Origin: Rothia mucilaginosa
GTDB taxonomy: Bacteria > Actinomycetota > Actinomycetes > Actinomycetales > Micrococcaceae
DNA: 64,000 nt
Direction: 5' to 3'
Assembly (NCBI RefSeq): GCF_901875305.1
Contig: NZ_CABFLY010000006.1
Location: 62,001-126,000, forward strand
In this document: positions 17,860-26,870 of the stretch, in pieces
Layout: each line of letters starts with the position of its first letter
Position numbering within the stretch: the first letter of the stretch is position 1
Translations under genes and position numbers: made by a program
Notes under the pieces: model-generated
The model's input: the letters and a program-made list of their open reading frames with translations, nothing else
What the model was told of the DNA's origin: nothing
The model's database searches: none

Positions 17860-18550
17860 GTGTTATGCCTGTGTTTGAGGTGAATGTGAATAGGTGTGAT
17901 CCCGGCACGCGGTGGAACGGGTCGGTGCGGAGCGAACGGGTCGTTCTGCAACGGGCGTACGTGTGCGGTTGCCGGTGATGTGAGTGAAATGGTGACCGCA
18001 TTCGGGCGCGACAATCCGTTGAGGGCACAGTAGTCCCTCATGGATTTGTGGTTGGATTCTTGCCACCGGAAGAAGATGCGCCACTACAGGGGTAGCGGGC
18101 CGGTGATGGAGTGGCAGGCGCCGACGGGCACAGGTAACAGGGTACGGCACGAGCGGCGTGAAACGCAATGTTTTTGGGGTTTTTGGACGGCCTTTTCTCA
18201 CCTGTGTACTTTTATTTAGGGCTATACGGTGGAGGGGAAGTGTGGGGGTGGCAAGAGGGCATGAAAGAAGGGGTGGGCCGCACACACAAAGACCCACCCC
18301 TCAGTTTCCGGGTACTTGTTTTTGGCGCGGCCTCGCACCGGTACCCGGAGTTTCATGATCGATGCAGGAGAGATGAAACCATCGATCACTGTGTGGTGCC
18401 GTTCGGCACGTTTTGAATCGCGCATTCCGCACCCGAACGCATCCGTCTCAACCGTTGAACGGGAGGCCCGGTGCGTTGGGGCGAGGTATACACGAAAGCT
18501 CAGCGATTCCCTGGGGTTGCTATGCTAGCCCAGTCCTAGATAGCCCAGTC
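17860..18550 (-). other. Long leader region of the GH25 gene
   Basis: This 690-bp gap between flavodoxin and GH25 genes has no gene I can support. A hairpin of two paired segments (AATCC/GGATT and GAGGG/CCCTC, 18013-18046) sits ~150 bases upstream of the GH25 start. ACGGGTCG occurs twice near 17927-17943. A terminator for the flavodoxin gene is listed separately. The length of the GH25 leader invites a riboswitch, but I could not match the c-di-AMP (ydaO) or another class. Confidence 0.4.
18269..18301 (-). terminator. Terminator downstream of the flavodoxin gene
   Basis: Arms AGGGGTGGG (18269-18277) and CCCACCCCT (18293-18301). Read on the minus strand the hairpin is followed by TCTTTC. It lies 250 bases past the flavodoxin stop. 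Confidence 0.6.
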
Positions 18551-18555
18551 CTAGA
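18526..18555. repeat. Tandem 15-bp duplication at a gene end
   Basis: TAGCCCAGTCCTAGA occurs twice in direct succession (18526-18540 and 18541-18555). The second copy contains the stop codon of the flavodoxin gene, so the duplication arose exactly at its 3' end. Confidence 0.9.
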
Positions 18556-19123
18556 GGAATTTGGCAATGTCCTCGACCAGAGGCTTGAGGGTCTCGCGGT
18601 CGGTGTATTCTGCCTTGCCGGTCTTGTAGCATTCGAGCATCTGCTTGATGCCCTCGTTGGGGTGCGGGTTAGCCATGAGCCATGCGCGCACCGGACCCTT
18701 GAGGGCGGTCTTGTGAGCCAGCGAAATCTTATCGAAATCGATGCCGCCACGCAGGTGGTAGACGGGACGACCCTCGGTCAGCTCGGGGGTGTAGCTCTTG
18801 GCTACAGCCTTGTCCAGTAGCTTCTTCGAGTACTCGCCAGTGAAGGATACGGTGAAGAACGCGGTGCGGTTCTTCTTCGGGGCGATAACCGGCAGAATCT
18901 TCTTGCGAAGGGCCGGGGCGCCATTGAGGAATCCACCATAGTCGCTACCTGCAATCACGAAGGCATCGAATGCCTCTGCCTGCTCGGGGGTTACCTTGGC
19001 GGCGGGGACAGTTTCAACCTCGGGGGCCTGCGGGAGTGCACGCAAATCTTCTGCCAGCCAGGTGGCATACTGTTCGGTGTAGCCGTAGGTGGAGCCGAAG
19101 ATAATCAGCACGCGAGTAGTCAT
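18551..19123 (-). CDS. Flavodoxin-domain protein
   Basis: A 190-residue FMN-binding flavodoxin fold. The phosphate loop GSTYGYTEQYA near residues 9-19 is typical, as is the IAGSDYGGFLNGAP segment. It resembles the HemG-like flavodoxin family (menaquinone-dependent protoporphyrinogen oxidase) more than short electron-carrier flavodoxins, but the substrate cannot be read from sequence. I chose the ATG at 19123 because GGAAGG precedes it and the FMN loop must sit near the N-terminus; a start 11 codons earlier lacks a ribosome site. Confidence 0.8.
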   Translation of the reverse strand: MTTRVLIIFGSTYGYTEQYATWLAEDLRALPQAPEVETVPAAKVTPEQAEAFDAFVIAGSDYGGFLNGAPALRKKILPVIAPKKNRTAFFTVSFTGEYSKKLLDKAVAKSYTPELTEGRPVYHLRGGIDFDKISLAHKTALKGPVRAWLMANPHPNEGIKQMLECYKTGKAEYTDRETLKPLVEDIAKFL

Positions 19124-19181
19124 CTGTGTACCTTCCAGATATATTTCGCATTTCAAATACTAATTATTGCTTCCAATATAT

Positions 19182-19213
19182 GCTAGGCGCGCGAAAATGT
19201 GAAATCGCCTAGC
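19182..19213 (-). promoter_or_regulatory. Inverted repeat upstream of the flavodoxin gene
   Basis: Perfect 8-bp arms GCTAGGCG (19182-19189) and CGCCTAGC (19206-19213) about 60 bases upstream of the start in an AT-rich stretch. It could be an operator or a leader hairpin. Confidence 0.4.
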
Positions 19214-19474
19214 TGTGGAAGCCTTGTTCATTTTCTCATAGGTGACCGCGAGAGGGGACCCTGCCCTCTAAACACGCCCGAAGGTTAATGGGTGTGACCA
19301 ATTATTACAACACTTATCTTCTCTGGGTGGAAAGTACCTTAAATAACGTATGCCGCGACTTTGTGCGGAACGGATGTCAATGAGAGCGATAGGGGGATTT
19401 TAGGTGCGAGGCGAAACACTGATTTCCCGAACAGAAAGACTGGAATAGACATACCCAAGAGGCTGTAAAACCCC

Positions 19475-19533
19475 TATAATTGAGGAAGAATCCCACGCCT
19501 TCGGCATGTTCCAATCTGTTGGAAAGCGTGGGA
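19475..19533 (+). promoter_or_regulatory. pyk promoter and leader hairpin
   Basis: A perfect TATAAT (19475-19480) should start transcription near 19487. The first ~45 bases of RNA would fold into a hairpin with arms TCCCACGC (19491-19498) and GCGTGGGA (19526-19533) plus an inner TTCC/GGAA pair, leaving ~90 bases to the pyk start. No good -35 was seen. The rest of 19124-19620 holds no gene. Confidence 0.5.
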
Positions 19534-19620
19534 ATGAGTGGGAGATTAGTAATGATCTTCCCTGAAAAACCGGCGTTTCCCCCTAAAGGGTGCGCGAAAC
19601 AACACACAAAGGTTAGGTAC

Positions 19621-21084
19621 ATGAGGCGCGCAAAAATCGTTGCAACCATCGGTCCGGCAATCGAATCCCCCGAGAAGATCTCCGAGGCAATCAAGGCTGG
19701 CCTGAACGTCGCCCGTCTGAACATGAGCCACGGTGACCACGCCGAGCACCAGGCACGCTACAACACCATCCGCGAGGAGTCTGCAAAGCTTGGCAAGGAC
19801 GTTGCTATCCTCGCCGACCTGCAGGGCCCCAAGATTCGCCTCGAGCGTTTCGCAAACGGCAAGGAATACCTTGAGCCCGGTGCAGACTTCACCATCACTT
19901 CCGAAGACGTTAAAGGTACCGCAGAAATCTGTGGCACCACCTACAAGGGCCTGCCCGGCGACGTGAAGCCCGGTGACAAGCTTCTCCTCGACGACGGTAA
20001 GATTCGCCTCGAGGCAATTGAGGTGACCGAAACCCGCGTTCGTACCCGCGTGGTCGTTGGCGGCCCCATCTCCAACAACAAGGGCATTAACCTGCCCGGC
20101 GCAGCGGTCTCCCTGCCCGCACTGACCGAGAAGGACGCAAACGACCTGCGCTTCGCGCTGAAGATGGGTGCAGACATCATTGCACTTTCCTTCGTTCGTA
20201 CCGGTGCGGACGTTGAGCCCGTCCACAAGATCATGGAAGAAGAGGGTATTCGCGTACCCGTCATCGCCAAGATTGAGAAGCCCCAGGCAGTGGACAACCT
20301 GCAGGACATCATCGACAAGTTCGACGGCATCATGGTTGCTCGTGGTGACCTCGGTGTTGAATTGCCCTTCTCTGAGGTTCCCCTTGTCCAGAAGAAGGCT
20401 ATCGACATGGCACGCCGCTGGGCAAAGCCCGTCATCGTGGCAACTCAGGTGCTCGAGTCCATGACCGATAACCCCGTTCCTACCCGTGCAGAGGTCTCTG
20501 ACTGCGCTAACGCAATCCTCGACGGTGCAGACGCAGTGATGCTTTCGGGTGAGACCTCGGTCGGTAAGTACCCGATTCTGACCCTGCAGGCTATGGCAGC
20601 AATCGTCAAGGACACCGAAAAGGGTGGCATGTACCGCGTGCCCGAGCTGGACCGCAAGCCTCGCACCCGCGGTGGCGCAATTACCCGTGCGGCAGTGAAC
20701 ATCGCCGACCAGCTGGATGCAAAGCTCATCGTGACCTTCACCCAGTCCGGTGACTCCGCACGTCGTCTGGCACGTCTGCGTCCCGAGACCCCCGTGGTTG
20801 CATTCACCACCAGCTCGAAGGTTCGTTCCTTCCTGTCCATGCTGTGGGGTGTTGAAGCTGAGCAGGTTGAGATGATTACTGATCAGGAAGCTATCTTCAC
20901 CTTCGTGGACGAGTACCTGCTCAAGAACGGCCTGGCAGAAGCTGGCGACCTGGTCGTCGTTGTTGCCGGTGCTCCCGCAGGTCGCGCAGGTACCACCAAC
21001 ATGGTTCAGGTGCACCGCGTCTCCGGTGCCGACGGCGAGCGTGAGGATCTGCGTCCTTACGAGGAGAACGAGGTCAAGCGCTAA
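19621..21084 (+). CDS. pyk: Pyruvate kinase
   Basis: Pyruvate kinase converts phosphoenolpyruvate and ADP to pyruvate and ATP, the last step of glycolysis, as a cytoplasmic tetramer. Present are MRRAKIVATIGPA at the N-terminus, the active-site region IAKIEKPQAVDN and MVARGDLGVELP, and the MLSGETSVGKYP loop. The length of 487 residues is normal. The ATG at 19621 is chosen because AAAGG precedes it and the following residues are the usual start of the family; 47 codons upstream in the same frame are not conserved. Single-gene unit with its own promoter and terminator. Confidence 0.97.
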   Translation: MRRAKIVATIGPAIESPEKISEAIKAGLNVARLNMSHGDHAEHQARYNTIREESAKLGKDVAILADLQGPKIRLERFANGKEYLEPGADFTITSEDVKGTAEICGTTYKGLPGDVKPGDKLLLDDGKIRLEAIEVTETRVRTRVVVGGPISNNKGINLPGAAVSLPALTEKDANDLRFALKMGADIIALSFVRTGADVEPVHKIMEEEGIRVPVIAKIEKPQAVDNLQDIIDKFDGIMVARGDLGVELPFSEVPLVQKKAIDMARRWAKPVIVATQVLESMTDNPVPTRAEVSDCANAILDGADAVMLSGETSVGKYPILTLQAMAAIVKDTEKGGMYRVPELDRKPRTRGGAITRAAVNIADQLDAKLIVTFTQSGDSARRLARLRPETPVVAFTTSSKVRSFLSMLWGVEAEQVEMITDQEAIFTFVDEYLLKNGLAEAGDLVVVVAGAPAGRAGTTNMVQVHRVSGADGEREDLRPYEENEVKR

Positions 21085-21146
21085 GCCGCTAACGCTCTCT
21101 GAGAGGTAATCCGGGGTAGCTCCCGGAAGATACTGCTCGTTATATG

Positions 21147-21190
21147 GAACCGCCGCCCGGTCGTGAACTTTCACGGTCGGGCGGCGGTTC
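21147..21190 (+). terminator. Terminator of pyk
   Basis: 20-bp arms (21147-21166 with 21171-21190) with two G-T pairs and a 4-nt loop, followed by TTTGTCTC. Confidence 0.92.
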
Positions 21191-21247
21191 TTTGTCTCTG
21201 TAGTTGCCTCATCCGGTCTGCGTGTGAGGGTAGAAGCGGACACAGAA

Positions 21248-21282
21248 AAGCGGTGGAAAAGCTTGAAGCCTTTCCACCGCTT
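21248..21282 (-). terminator. Terminator of tRNA-Leu
   Basis: Perfect 12-bp arms (21248-21259 with 21271-21282). On the minus strand it is followed by TTCTG directly downstream of tRNA-Leu. Confidence 0.8.
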
Positions 21283-21289
21283 AGTTCGG

Positions 21290-21369
21290 TGCCCGAGGTG
21301 GGACTCGAACCCACACTCCGAAGAACCTGATTTTGAGTCAGGCGCGTCTGCCAATTCCGCCACTCGGGC
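21290..21369 (-). tRNA. tRNA-Leu (anticodon CAA)
   Basis: On the minus strand the acceptor arm GCCCGAG pairs with CTCGGGC. The anticodon stem CCTGA/TCAGG carries loop CTCAAAA with anticodon CAA, the long variable arm typical of Leu is present, and the T arm reads GGGTTCGAGTCCC. It decodes UUG. The CCA end is not encoded. A TAGAAT-like -10 (21400-21405) and a 7-bp palindrome (21372-21390) lie upstream. Confidence 0.95.
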
Positions 21370-21382
21370 GCGTCGCATGCGG

Positions 21383-21693
21383 AATGCGACATCTCTAAGA
21401 TTCTAACCCAGGTGCTCTAGAAAATCTAATCATTGGCGGGGGAGGGGAAGGATGGAACGCTGTCCGGCATCTGCTGCAGGTAGCTCTGAACGTTGAGTAA
21501 CGCATGGGAGGACGGAAAGCATCCGACGTGTTTGCCGGTGCTTCCTTGCTGTGCTCGCGGTGAACCTCGCGCATTATCCACAGGTAGAAGCGGGGGAGAA
21601 TGCGCATATCCTGTATCCTTAAAGACTGACTAACCATCCCCGCACGCCCCCGCGGTGGGGGCCACCTCAACGTTAAGAAAGTGATCACGGATC
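21383..21693 (+). other. tRNA-Leu/ffh intergenic region
   Basis: About 310 bp between divergent tRNA-Leu and ffh. It holds the tRNA promoter on the minus strand and, near the ffh start, a C/G-rich stretch (CCCCCGCGGTGGGGG, 21648-21662) that can form a short hairpin in the ffh leader. No gene seen. Confidence 0.4.
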
Positions 21694-23271
21694 GTGTTCA
21701 ATTCTCTCTCCGACCGCTTGACGGCAACCTTTAAGAACCTGCGCGGCAAGGGCCGCCTCTCCGAGGCAGACATTGATGCAACCGTCCGCGAAATCCGTCG
21801 CGCCCTGCTCGACGCCGACGTCGCGGTGCCCGTGGTCCGCGAGTTTGTCGCCCACGTGAAGGAACGCGCCCTTGGTGCGGAGGTATCCGAGGCACTCAAC
21901 CCCTCCCAGCAGATCGTCAAGATTGTGAACGACGAGCTAGTGAGCATCCTGGGTGGTTCTACCCGTCGCATCAACATGGCCAAGAGCGGCCCGACCATCA
22001 TCATGCTCGCGGGTCTGCAGGGTGCCGGTAAGACCACCCTGGCCGGCAAGCTGGCCTACTGGCTGAAGGGCCAGGGTCACACCCCCATGCTGATTGCCTC
22101 TGACCTGCAGCGCCCCAACGCGGTGACCCAGCTGAAGGTCGTCGGCGAGCGTGCGGGCGTGCCCGTGTATGCGCCGCACCCCGGTGTGACCAGCGAATTT
22201 GACGTGCCCACCGGCGACCCCGTGCAGGTGGCACGCGACGGCGTGGCTGAGGCGCGCGCCAAGCTGCACGACGTGGTGATTGTTGATACCGCGGGTCGTC
22301 TGGGCGTTGATGCCGAGCTCATGCAGCAGGCACGCGATATCCGCGATGCTATCGAGCCGAACGAAGTTCTATTCGTCATCGATGCGATGATCGGCCAGGA
22401 CGCCGTGAACACCGCTAACGCCTTCAACGAGGGCGTGGACTTCACCGGTGTGGTCCTGTCCAAGCTGGATGGTGACGCCCGCGGTGGTGCGGCGCTGTCG
22501 GTGGCTTCGGTGACCGGCAAACCGATTATGTTCGCCTCCACCGGTGAGAACGTCACTGACTTTGAACAGTTCCACCCGGACCGCATGGCAAGCCGCATCC
22601 TGGATATGGGTGACATCCTGACTCTGATTGAGCAGGCTGAAGCTCAGTGGGATAAGGCTGAAGCTGACCGTATGGCGAAGAAGTTCATCGATCAGGAAGA
22701 CTTCACTTTTGAGGACTTCCTGGCTCAGATGCAGCAGATTCGTAAGCTTGGTTCCATGAAGAAGCTGCTCATGATGATGCCCGGTGCGGCTCAGATGCGT
22801 CAGCAGCTTGAGGCTTTTGATGAGCGCGAGATTGACCGTGTGGAGGCGATTGTTCGCTCTATGACCCCGCACGAGCGTGTGGCTCCGCGCATCATTAACG
22901 GTTCTCGCCGTGCCCGTATCGCTAAGGGTGCCGGTGTGACCGTGTCTGAGGTGAACCAGCTGATGGAGCGTTTCGCTCAGGCTCAGAAGATGATGAAGAA
23001 GCTCGCTTCGGGCAAGATGCCCGGCATGCCCGGCGGTATGCAGATGCCCGGTATGGCGGCTGCAGCGGGTGGCGCTCGTAAGAACGCGAAGAACAATAAG
23101 AAGAAGAAGGCCCGCTCCGGCAACCCGCAGAAGCGTGCGGCGCAGGAGGCGGCAGCAGCTAAGGCGCAGCAGGCTCGCGCCGGTGCTGCCTTCGGCCAGC
23201 AGGCACAGGACCAGCAGATGGATCTGTCCAGCATGAACCTGCCGAAGGGCTTCGAGAAGTTCCTGCAGTAG
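21694..23271 (+). CDS. ffh: Signal recognition particle protein Ffh
   Basis: Ffh is the GTPase of the signal recognition particle. With SRP RNA it binds signal sequences on nascent chains and delivers ribosomes to FtsY and SecYEG. The N domain (1-90) is followed by the G domain with G1 GLQGAGKTT at 107-115, DTAGR and SKLDGDARGG. The C-terminal M domain is rich in Met and Gly (MPGMPGGMQMPGM) and basic residues. 525 residues, starting at a GTG. A perfect terminator follows. Confidence 0.96.
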   Translation: MFNSLSDRLTATFKNLRGKGRLSEADIDATVREIRRALLDADVAVPVVREFVAHVKERALGAEVSEALNPSQQIVKIVNDELVSILGGSTRRINMAKSGPTIIMLAGLQGAGKTTLAGKLAYWLKGQGHTPMLIASDLQRPNAVTQLKVVGERAGVPVYAPHPGVTSEFDVPTGDPVQVARDGVAEARAKLHDVVIVDTAGRLGVDAELMQQARDIRDAIEPNEVLFVIDAMIGQDAVNTANAFNEGVDFTGVVLSKLDGDARGGAALSVASVTGKPIMFASTGENVTDFEQFHPDRMASRILDMGDILTLIEQAEAQWDKAEADRMAKKFIDQEDFTFEDFLAQMQQIRKLGSMKKLLMMMPGAAQMRQQLEAFDEREIDRVEAIVRSMTPHERVAPRIINGSRRARIAKGAGVTVSEVNQLMERFAQAQKMMKKLASGKMPGMPGGMQMPGMAAAAGGARKNAKNNKKKKARSGNPQKRAAQEAAAAKAQQARAGAAFGQQAQDQQMDLSSMNLPKGFEKFLQ

Positions 23272-23296
23272 GAGCAGACGCAACCCCGTAAGGGGT

Positions 23297-23336
23297 GGTA
23301 CGGGTGCGCATCGACTTGACGGTGCGCACCCGTACC
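23297..23336 (+). terminator. Terminator of ffh
   Basis: Perfect 14-bp arms (23297-23310 with 23323-23336) and a 12-nt loop 25 bases past the stop. No T-run follows. Confidence 0.65.
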
Positions 23337-23373
23337 GATATGGCGCCCGATGAGGGGGCCGAAGGGAGGGACA

Positions 23374-26124
23374 ATGACTCAGAACGAGCAGAACGGGGAG
23401 CGCGAAAACCCGCGCCCCAGCGAGACTCAGCGTGGCGAAACCCAGTGCGGTGAAGTTCAGCCTGATGAAGCCCTGCCCGGCGAGGTACGAAGTGGTGACC
23501 TGCCGGGCGATAACTCCCTGCCCGAAGATGCCCCGGATCGCGATACCGTGGGTGAGGCCGCCTCGGATGGGACGGCTTCGGACCCTGGCTCGGCGCCCGA
23601 GCCCTCGTTTGAGGGCCGAGACGAGCATCTGCCCGGGCTCCCCGGGTACGTCCCCCTCTGGGTGCGTCTTGCCCTGGATTACGGCGAGAACTCTGCCGAC
23701 GTCACCGGCGATCTGGTGTACTCCAGCGAGAGCGACGATCCGGCCGTCGACGATGTGACCGCGACTCTGTTGCGGCTTATCCGCGAGGCTCGCAGTATGC
23801 GCGGAATCGATCGGAACTCCGCCGCGGACCCTCGGGAGGATCGCACCCGGGTGGACCGCATCGCCGTTGACCTCGAGAACGAGGAGTGGACCGTCGACAA
23901 GCTTTCGGGCCTGTGGGATAGTGCTCCCGCCCCCTCCAATCCGGACGAATCTGTGAACCCCGAGCATCCGAAGGGCGAGGATAGCGAAACCGAGCCGCGG
24001 GGCAAGGAATCTGCCGACCGGAACCTGGAGCTGGAGGAAAAGATTCAGCGCCGCCGCATCATGGCGCGTTCCACCACCGATGAGGAGCTGATTGCCGCTC
24101 TCATCGAGGCTACGGCAGGCGACTCTGAGCTCATCGCCTACGAGCTGGGTGAGACTCAGGTACAGCTCCACGTGCTCTGCGCGGTGGACCCCGAGGGGTA
24201 CCTGAACGTTCTGGAGGCGGCAGACGGCACGCTGAGCCTGGGCGCCCCCATTGAGGATTACGTGGCTCAGCTGGTTGAGAAACTCCCGGTCACCGGTGCC
24301 GCCATGGAGGGCGAGGCGACCGAATGGGAGGAACTATCTGACGGCCAGGGTGAGTTGGAATTCTATGTGGACGGCGATGCCGCCATGCTCGTCGACCTGC
24401 CCATCGACATGATTACAGGCCTTCTTCTGGCCTACCTTCCGGCCGGTACCCAACAGGTGGTGGCTGCTCCGGCAGGAGAATGGACCCTCATTTCGGCCGA
24501 CCCAGTGGACCTCACAGCCCTGCTGGGGCTGTTGCGCTGTAATGCATTGATTGCTGAGGGCAACGTGAATCAGCAACACCTGGTGGTTTACGAGGAGCCC
24601 GCCCAGGAGCCCTACTCGGATGAGGAATGGTACCTGGAGGCTTTCGGCGAACCCTACGAGAACGTTGTGGAGGAGTTCCGCTGGCAGCGCGTGCCCAAGC
24701 GTCTGACTCGTGCCTTGAGCCTGGAGGAGCTGACCAGCTACGACGGCCTGCTGGAGGACCTACTTGCGGGTCTTCCCGGTACGGCCCCGGAGCTTGCCGG
24801 ATCGAAGATTTTGGGGTCCGATGAGGAAGAGTGTGCGCAGAGCATCACTAATGTGATGGCGATGTTTGGTGTTGAGGCTGATTCTACGGCTGGCCGTCGT
24901 CTGAACGCGTACCTTCGCGATACGAGCAATACCTTGGCGTTGGAATCGGTCCTGCAGTTGCTGGATGTGCCCACTGAATTGGCGCTGGTGCCGACCGTTG
25001 GTTTTGATGTGGCGTCGATTAGCACGGCTCGTATCTTCGGTTCTGAGGATGAGGGCTTCTCGCAGCTGGCTGAGCCTGTCGAGGCTGAATCAGCTGGTGA
25101 ATCCTCTGAAGCCGCGTCTTCTGAGGCGGTAGAGGTGTCCCTCCCCGTGGAAGACACCAACCCCGAGGCTGAGGCCACCGAGCCCGATTCCGCCGGCAAC
25201 GCCTCCTCCGAGGTTAAGGGCGCTGAAGATGACGAGGAGATTGAGCCCTATCCGGACGGCTATACCTCACCTCTGGAGCGTAGCTATCAGCTGGTGGCGA
25301 CCGGTCGCCGCGTGACCCTTGCCGAGTGGATGGACGCCATCAATAACGCGCACATTCCCTACGAGTACACCCACATGGGTTCGCCGGAGGGGTCTGCGCC
25401 GGATTCCTTTGTGGAGACTGAAGACGGCTATCTATCTCTTGACAGCACCCTGCATGAGGCTGACTCCGCGCCGAATGAGGAGCAGGGTACTGCGTCGCAC
25501 GAAGCTACGGTAAGTCAGCAGACTCCCGAGGGGTTGGCTGCGCTTGCACTCCAGCATGATGCTGCGGCGAGCGATGAGCCTGCGCCGGACGCGCAAGATG
25601 CCGCACACCAGAATTCCTCTGTTCAGACCCCTGCTCCGCGTTCGCGCCGCAAGCGCCTGACCCCGGAGCAGATTCGCGCGAAGACTCGCCGCGTGGGGCT
25701 TGCCCTGGGGGCAGATGTGACCGCTCAGAGCGCTATCGCCCTGACCCTGGCGAATGTGGCGCGCCGTCGTCGTGCGCAGGGTAAGGCGAGCCGCAAGTTC
25801 TCGGTTGTTGCTGCACTTTTTGCCCTGAATGCTACGGTCGAGTCGGCTTTAATTCCGATGGTTCTGCATTCTTTTGAGCAGACGCAGATGAAGAAGCACG
25901 CCCATGAGGAATCTGGCCGACCCGCCGCGACCCCCGCGGAGGTTGTGCATCCGGGTGAGAGCGGGCGGGAACACCACCCCGCCAAGCGCACCCTGATTGA
26001 CGAGCTGCGAGAGGGCAACTACCGCGCCGCGGAAGAGCCCGAGGAAGAATCGAGCCCGAACCCGAGCCTGCGCGAGCGAGTCTGGAATATGGTGCGTCGC
26101 GTGCGCGCGCCGAAAGAACGTTAA
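23374..26124 (+). CDS. Large acidic protein of unknown function
   Basis: I do not recognise this 916-residue protein. The first ~240 residues are acidic and repetitive in Glu/Gly/Pro/Asp. Around 230-570 lies a more regular Leu/Val/Glu region that may be two or three folded alpha/beta domains. Two further acidic Ala/Glu linkers follow. The last ~170 residues turn basic (SRRKRLTPEQIRAKTRR) with a helical, fairly hydrophobic stretch (VVAALFALNATVESALIPMVL). No signal peptide or clear membrane anchor. The ATG at 23374 is preferred over 23350 because GGGAGG stands 5 bases upstream. It ends 11 bases before the Nudix gene, so the two are probably one operon. The coding pattern is strong throughout. 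Confidence 0.8.
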   Translation: MTQNEQNGERENPRPSETQRGETQCGEVQPDEALPGEVRSGDLPGDNSLPEDAPDRDTVGEAASDGTASDPGSAPEPSFEGRDEHLPGLPGYVPLWVRLALDYGENSADVTGDLVYSSESDDPAVDDVTATLLRLIREARSMRGIDRNSAADPREDRTRVDRIAVDLENEEWTVDKLSGLWDSAPAPSNPDESVNPEHPKGEDSETEPRGKESADRNLELEEKIQRRRIMARSTTDEELIAALIEATAGDSELIAYELGETQVQLHVLCAVDPEGYLNVLEAADGTLSLGAPIEDYVAQLVEKLPVTGAAMEGEATEWEELSDGQGELEFYVDGDAAMLVDLPIDMITGLLLAYLPAGTQQVVAAPAGEWTLISADPVDLTALLGLLRCNALIAEGNVNQQHLVVYEEPAQEPYSDEEWYLEAFGEPYENVVEEFRWQRVPKRLTRALSLEELTSYDGLLEDLLAGLPGTAPELAGSKILGSDEEECAQSITNVMAMFGVEADSTAGRRLNAYLRDTSNTLALESVLQLLDVPTELALVPTVGFDVASISTARIFGSEDEGFSQLAEPVEAESAGESSEAASSEAVEVSLPVEDTNPEAEATEPDSAGNASSEVKGAEDDEEIEPYPDGYTSPLERSYQLVATGRRVTLAEWMDAINNAHIPYEYTHMGSPEGSAPDSFVETEDGYLSLDSTLHEADSAPNEEQGTASHEATVSQQTPEGLAALALQHDAAASDEPAPDAQDAAHQNSSVQTPAPRSRRKRLTPEQIRAKTRRVGLALGADVTAQSAIALTLANVARRRRAQGKASRKFSVVAALFALNATVESALIPMVLHSFEQTQMKKHAHEESGRPAATPAEVVHPGESGREHHPAKRTLIDELREGNYRAAEEPEEESSPNPSLRERVWNMVRRVRAPKER

Positions 26125-26135
26125 GGAGAGATACG

Positions 26136-26621
26136 ATGAGGGATACCTACCTGAGCGATGAGGAGCTGAAGGCTTTTATCGCGACCCTGCCCACGCGTCG
26201 CCTGGCGGCCGGCGCGCTGATTCGTAATGAGCGCGGTGAGATGTTGCTGGTCAAGCCGAACTATAAGGATGGGTGGATTCTGCCCGGCGGCACCGTGGAG
26301 GCCGGCGAGGCGCCCAAGCCCGGGTGTGAGCGCGAAATCGTGGAGGAGCTGGGCCTTGATTTGAAGCTGGGCCGCGTGCTGCTGATTTTCCACGGCCTGG
26401 CCCTGGGTGTGTGGGGTGACTCCACCTACTACATGTACGACGGTGGCGTGATTGCGGCGGATACGAAGATTACCCTGCAGGACGCCGAACTGGTGACCTA
26501 CGAGTGGGTGGCCCCGGAGAACCTGGAGGGCTACGTACGACCCTCGATGGTGCACCGCCTGCGCGAGTGCTACCGGGCCCTGGAGACGGGCGAGACCCTG
26601 GAGATGAGCAATCTAGACTAG
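26136..26621 (+). CDS. Nudix hydrolase
   Basis: Nudix enzymes cleave nucleoside diphosphates linked to another group, often to clean up damaged or excess nucleotides. The Nudix box is complete: Gly52, then Glu58, Arg66-Glu67, Glu70-Glu71 and Gly73 at canonical spacing. The 161-residue size fits a stand-alone enzyme. Substrate cannot be predicted. AAGGAG precedes the start, and it follows the 916-residue unknown closely. Confidence 0.9.
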   Translation: MRDTYLSDEELKAFIATLPTRRLAAGALIRNERGEMLLVKPNYKDGWILPGGTVEAGEAPKPGCEREIVEELGLDLKLGRVLLIFHGLALGVWGDSTYYMYDGGVIAADTKITLQDAELVTYEWVAPENLEGYVRPSMVHRLRECYRALETGETLEMSNLD

Positions 26622-26870
26622 CGGGGTTTTGCCGGCCTCTCCGCTGACCCTTTGCAGGCGGCGGAGGGGCCCGCGGCGATTAACCGCAATTAAATGTGCA
26701 CGGTCGCTAGCTTAAAATCTTGGGCTCTGATACCCTAGCTGAGTACCCGGCGACGTGCGACCCCTCTCTTCGCACGCCGTTGTGTCCATAGAGGCGCCGT
26801 GAATGGCCCGCCCCACGGGTGCTGAACCGCGTGCCTCGCACCAAATTATGAAACAGGAGTAACCACTACA

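Noticed and set aside
17860..18268. c-di-AMP (ydaO) riboswitch before the GH25 gene
   Set aside because: The conserved ydaO core motifs could not be found on the minus strand.
19546..21378. 610-codon minus-strand frame opposite pyk
   Set aside because: Runs through the tRNA-Leu gene and the pyk terminator, and its product has no domain logic.
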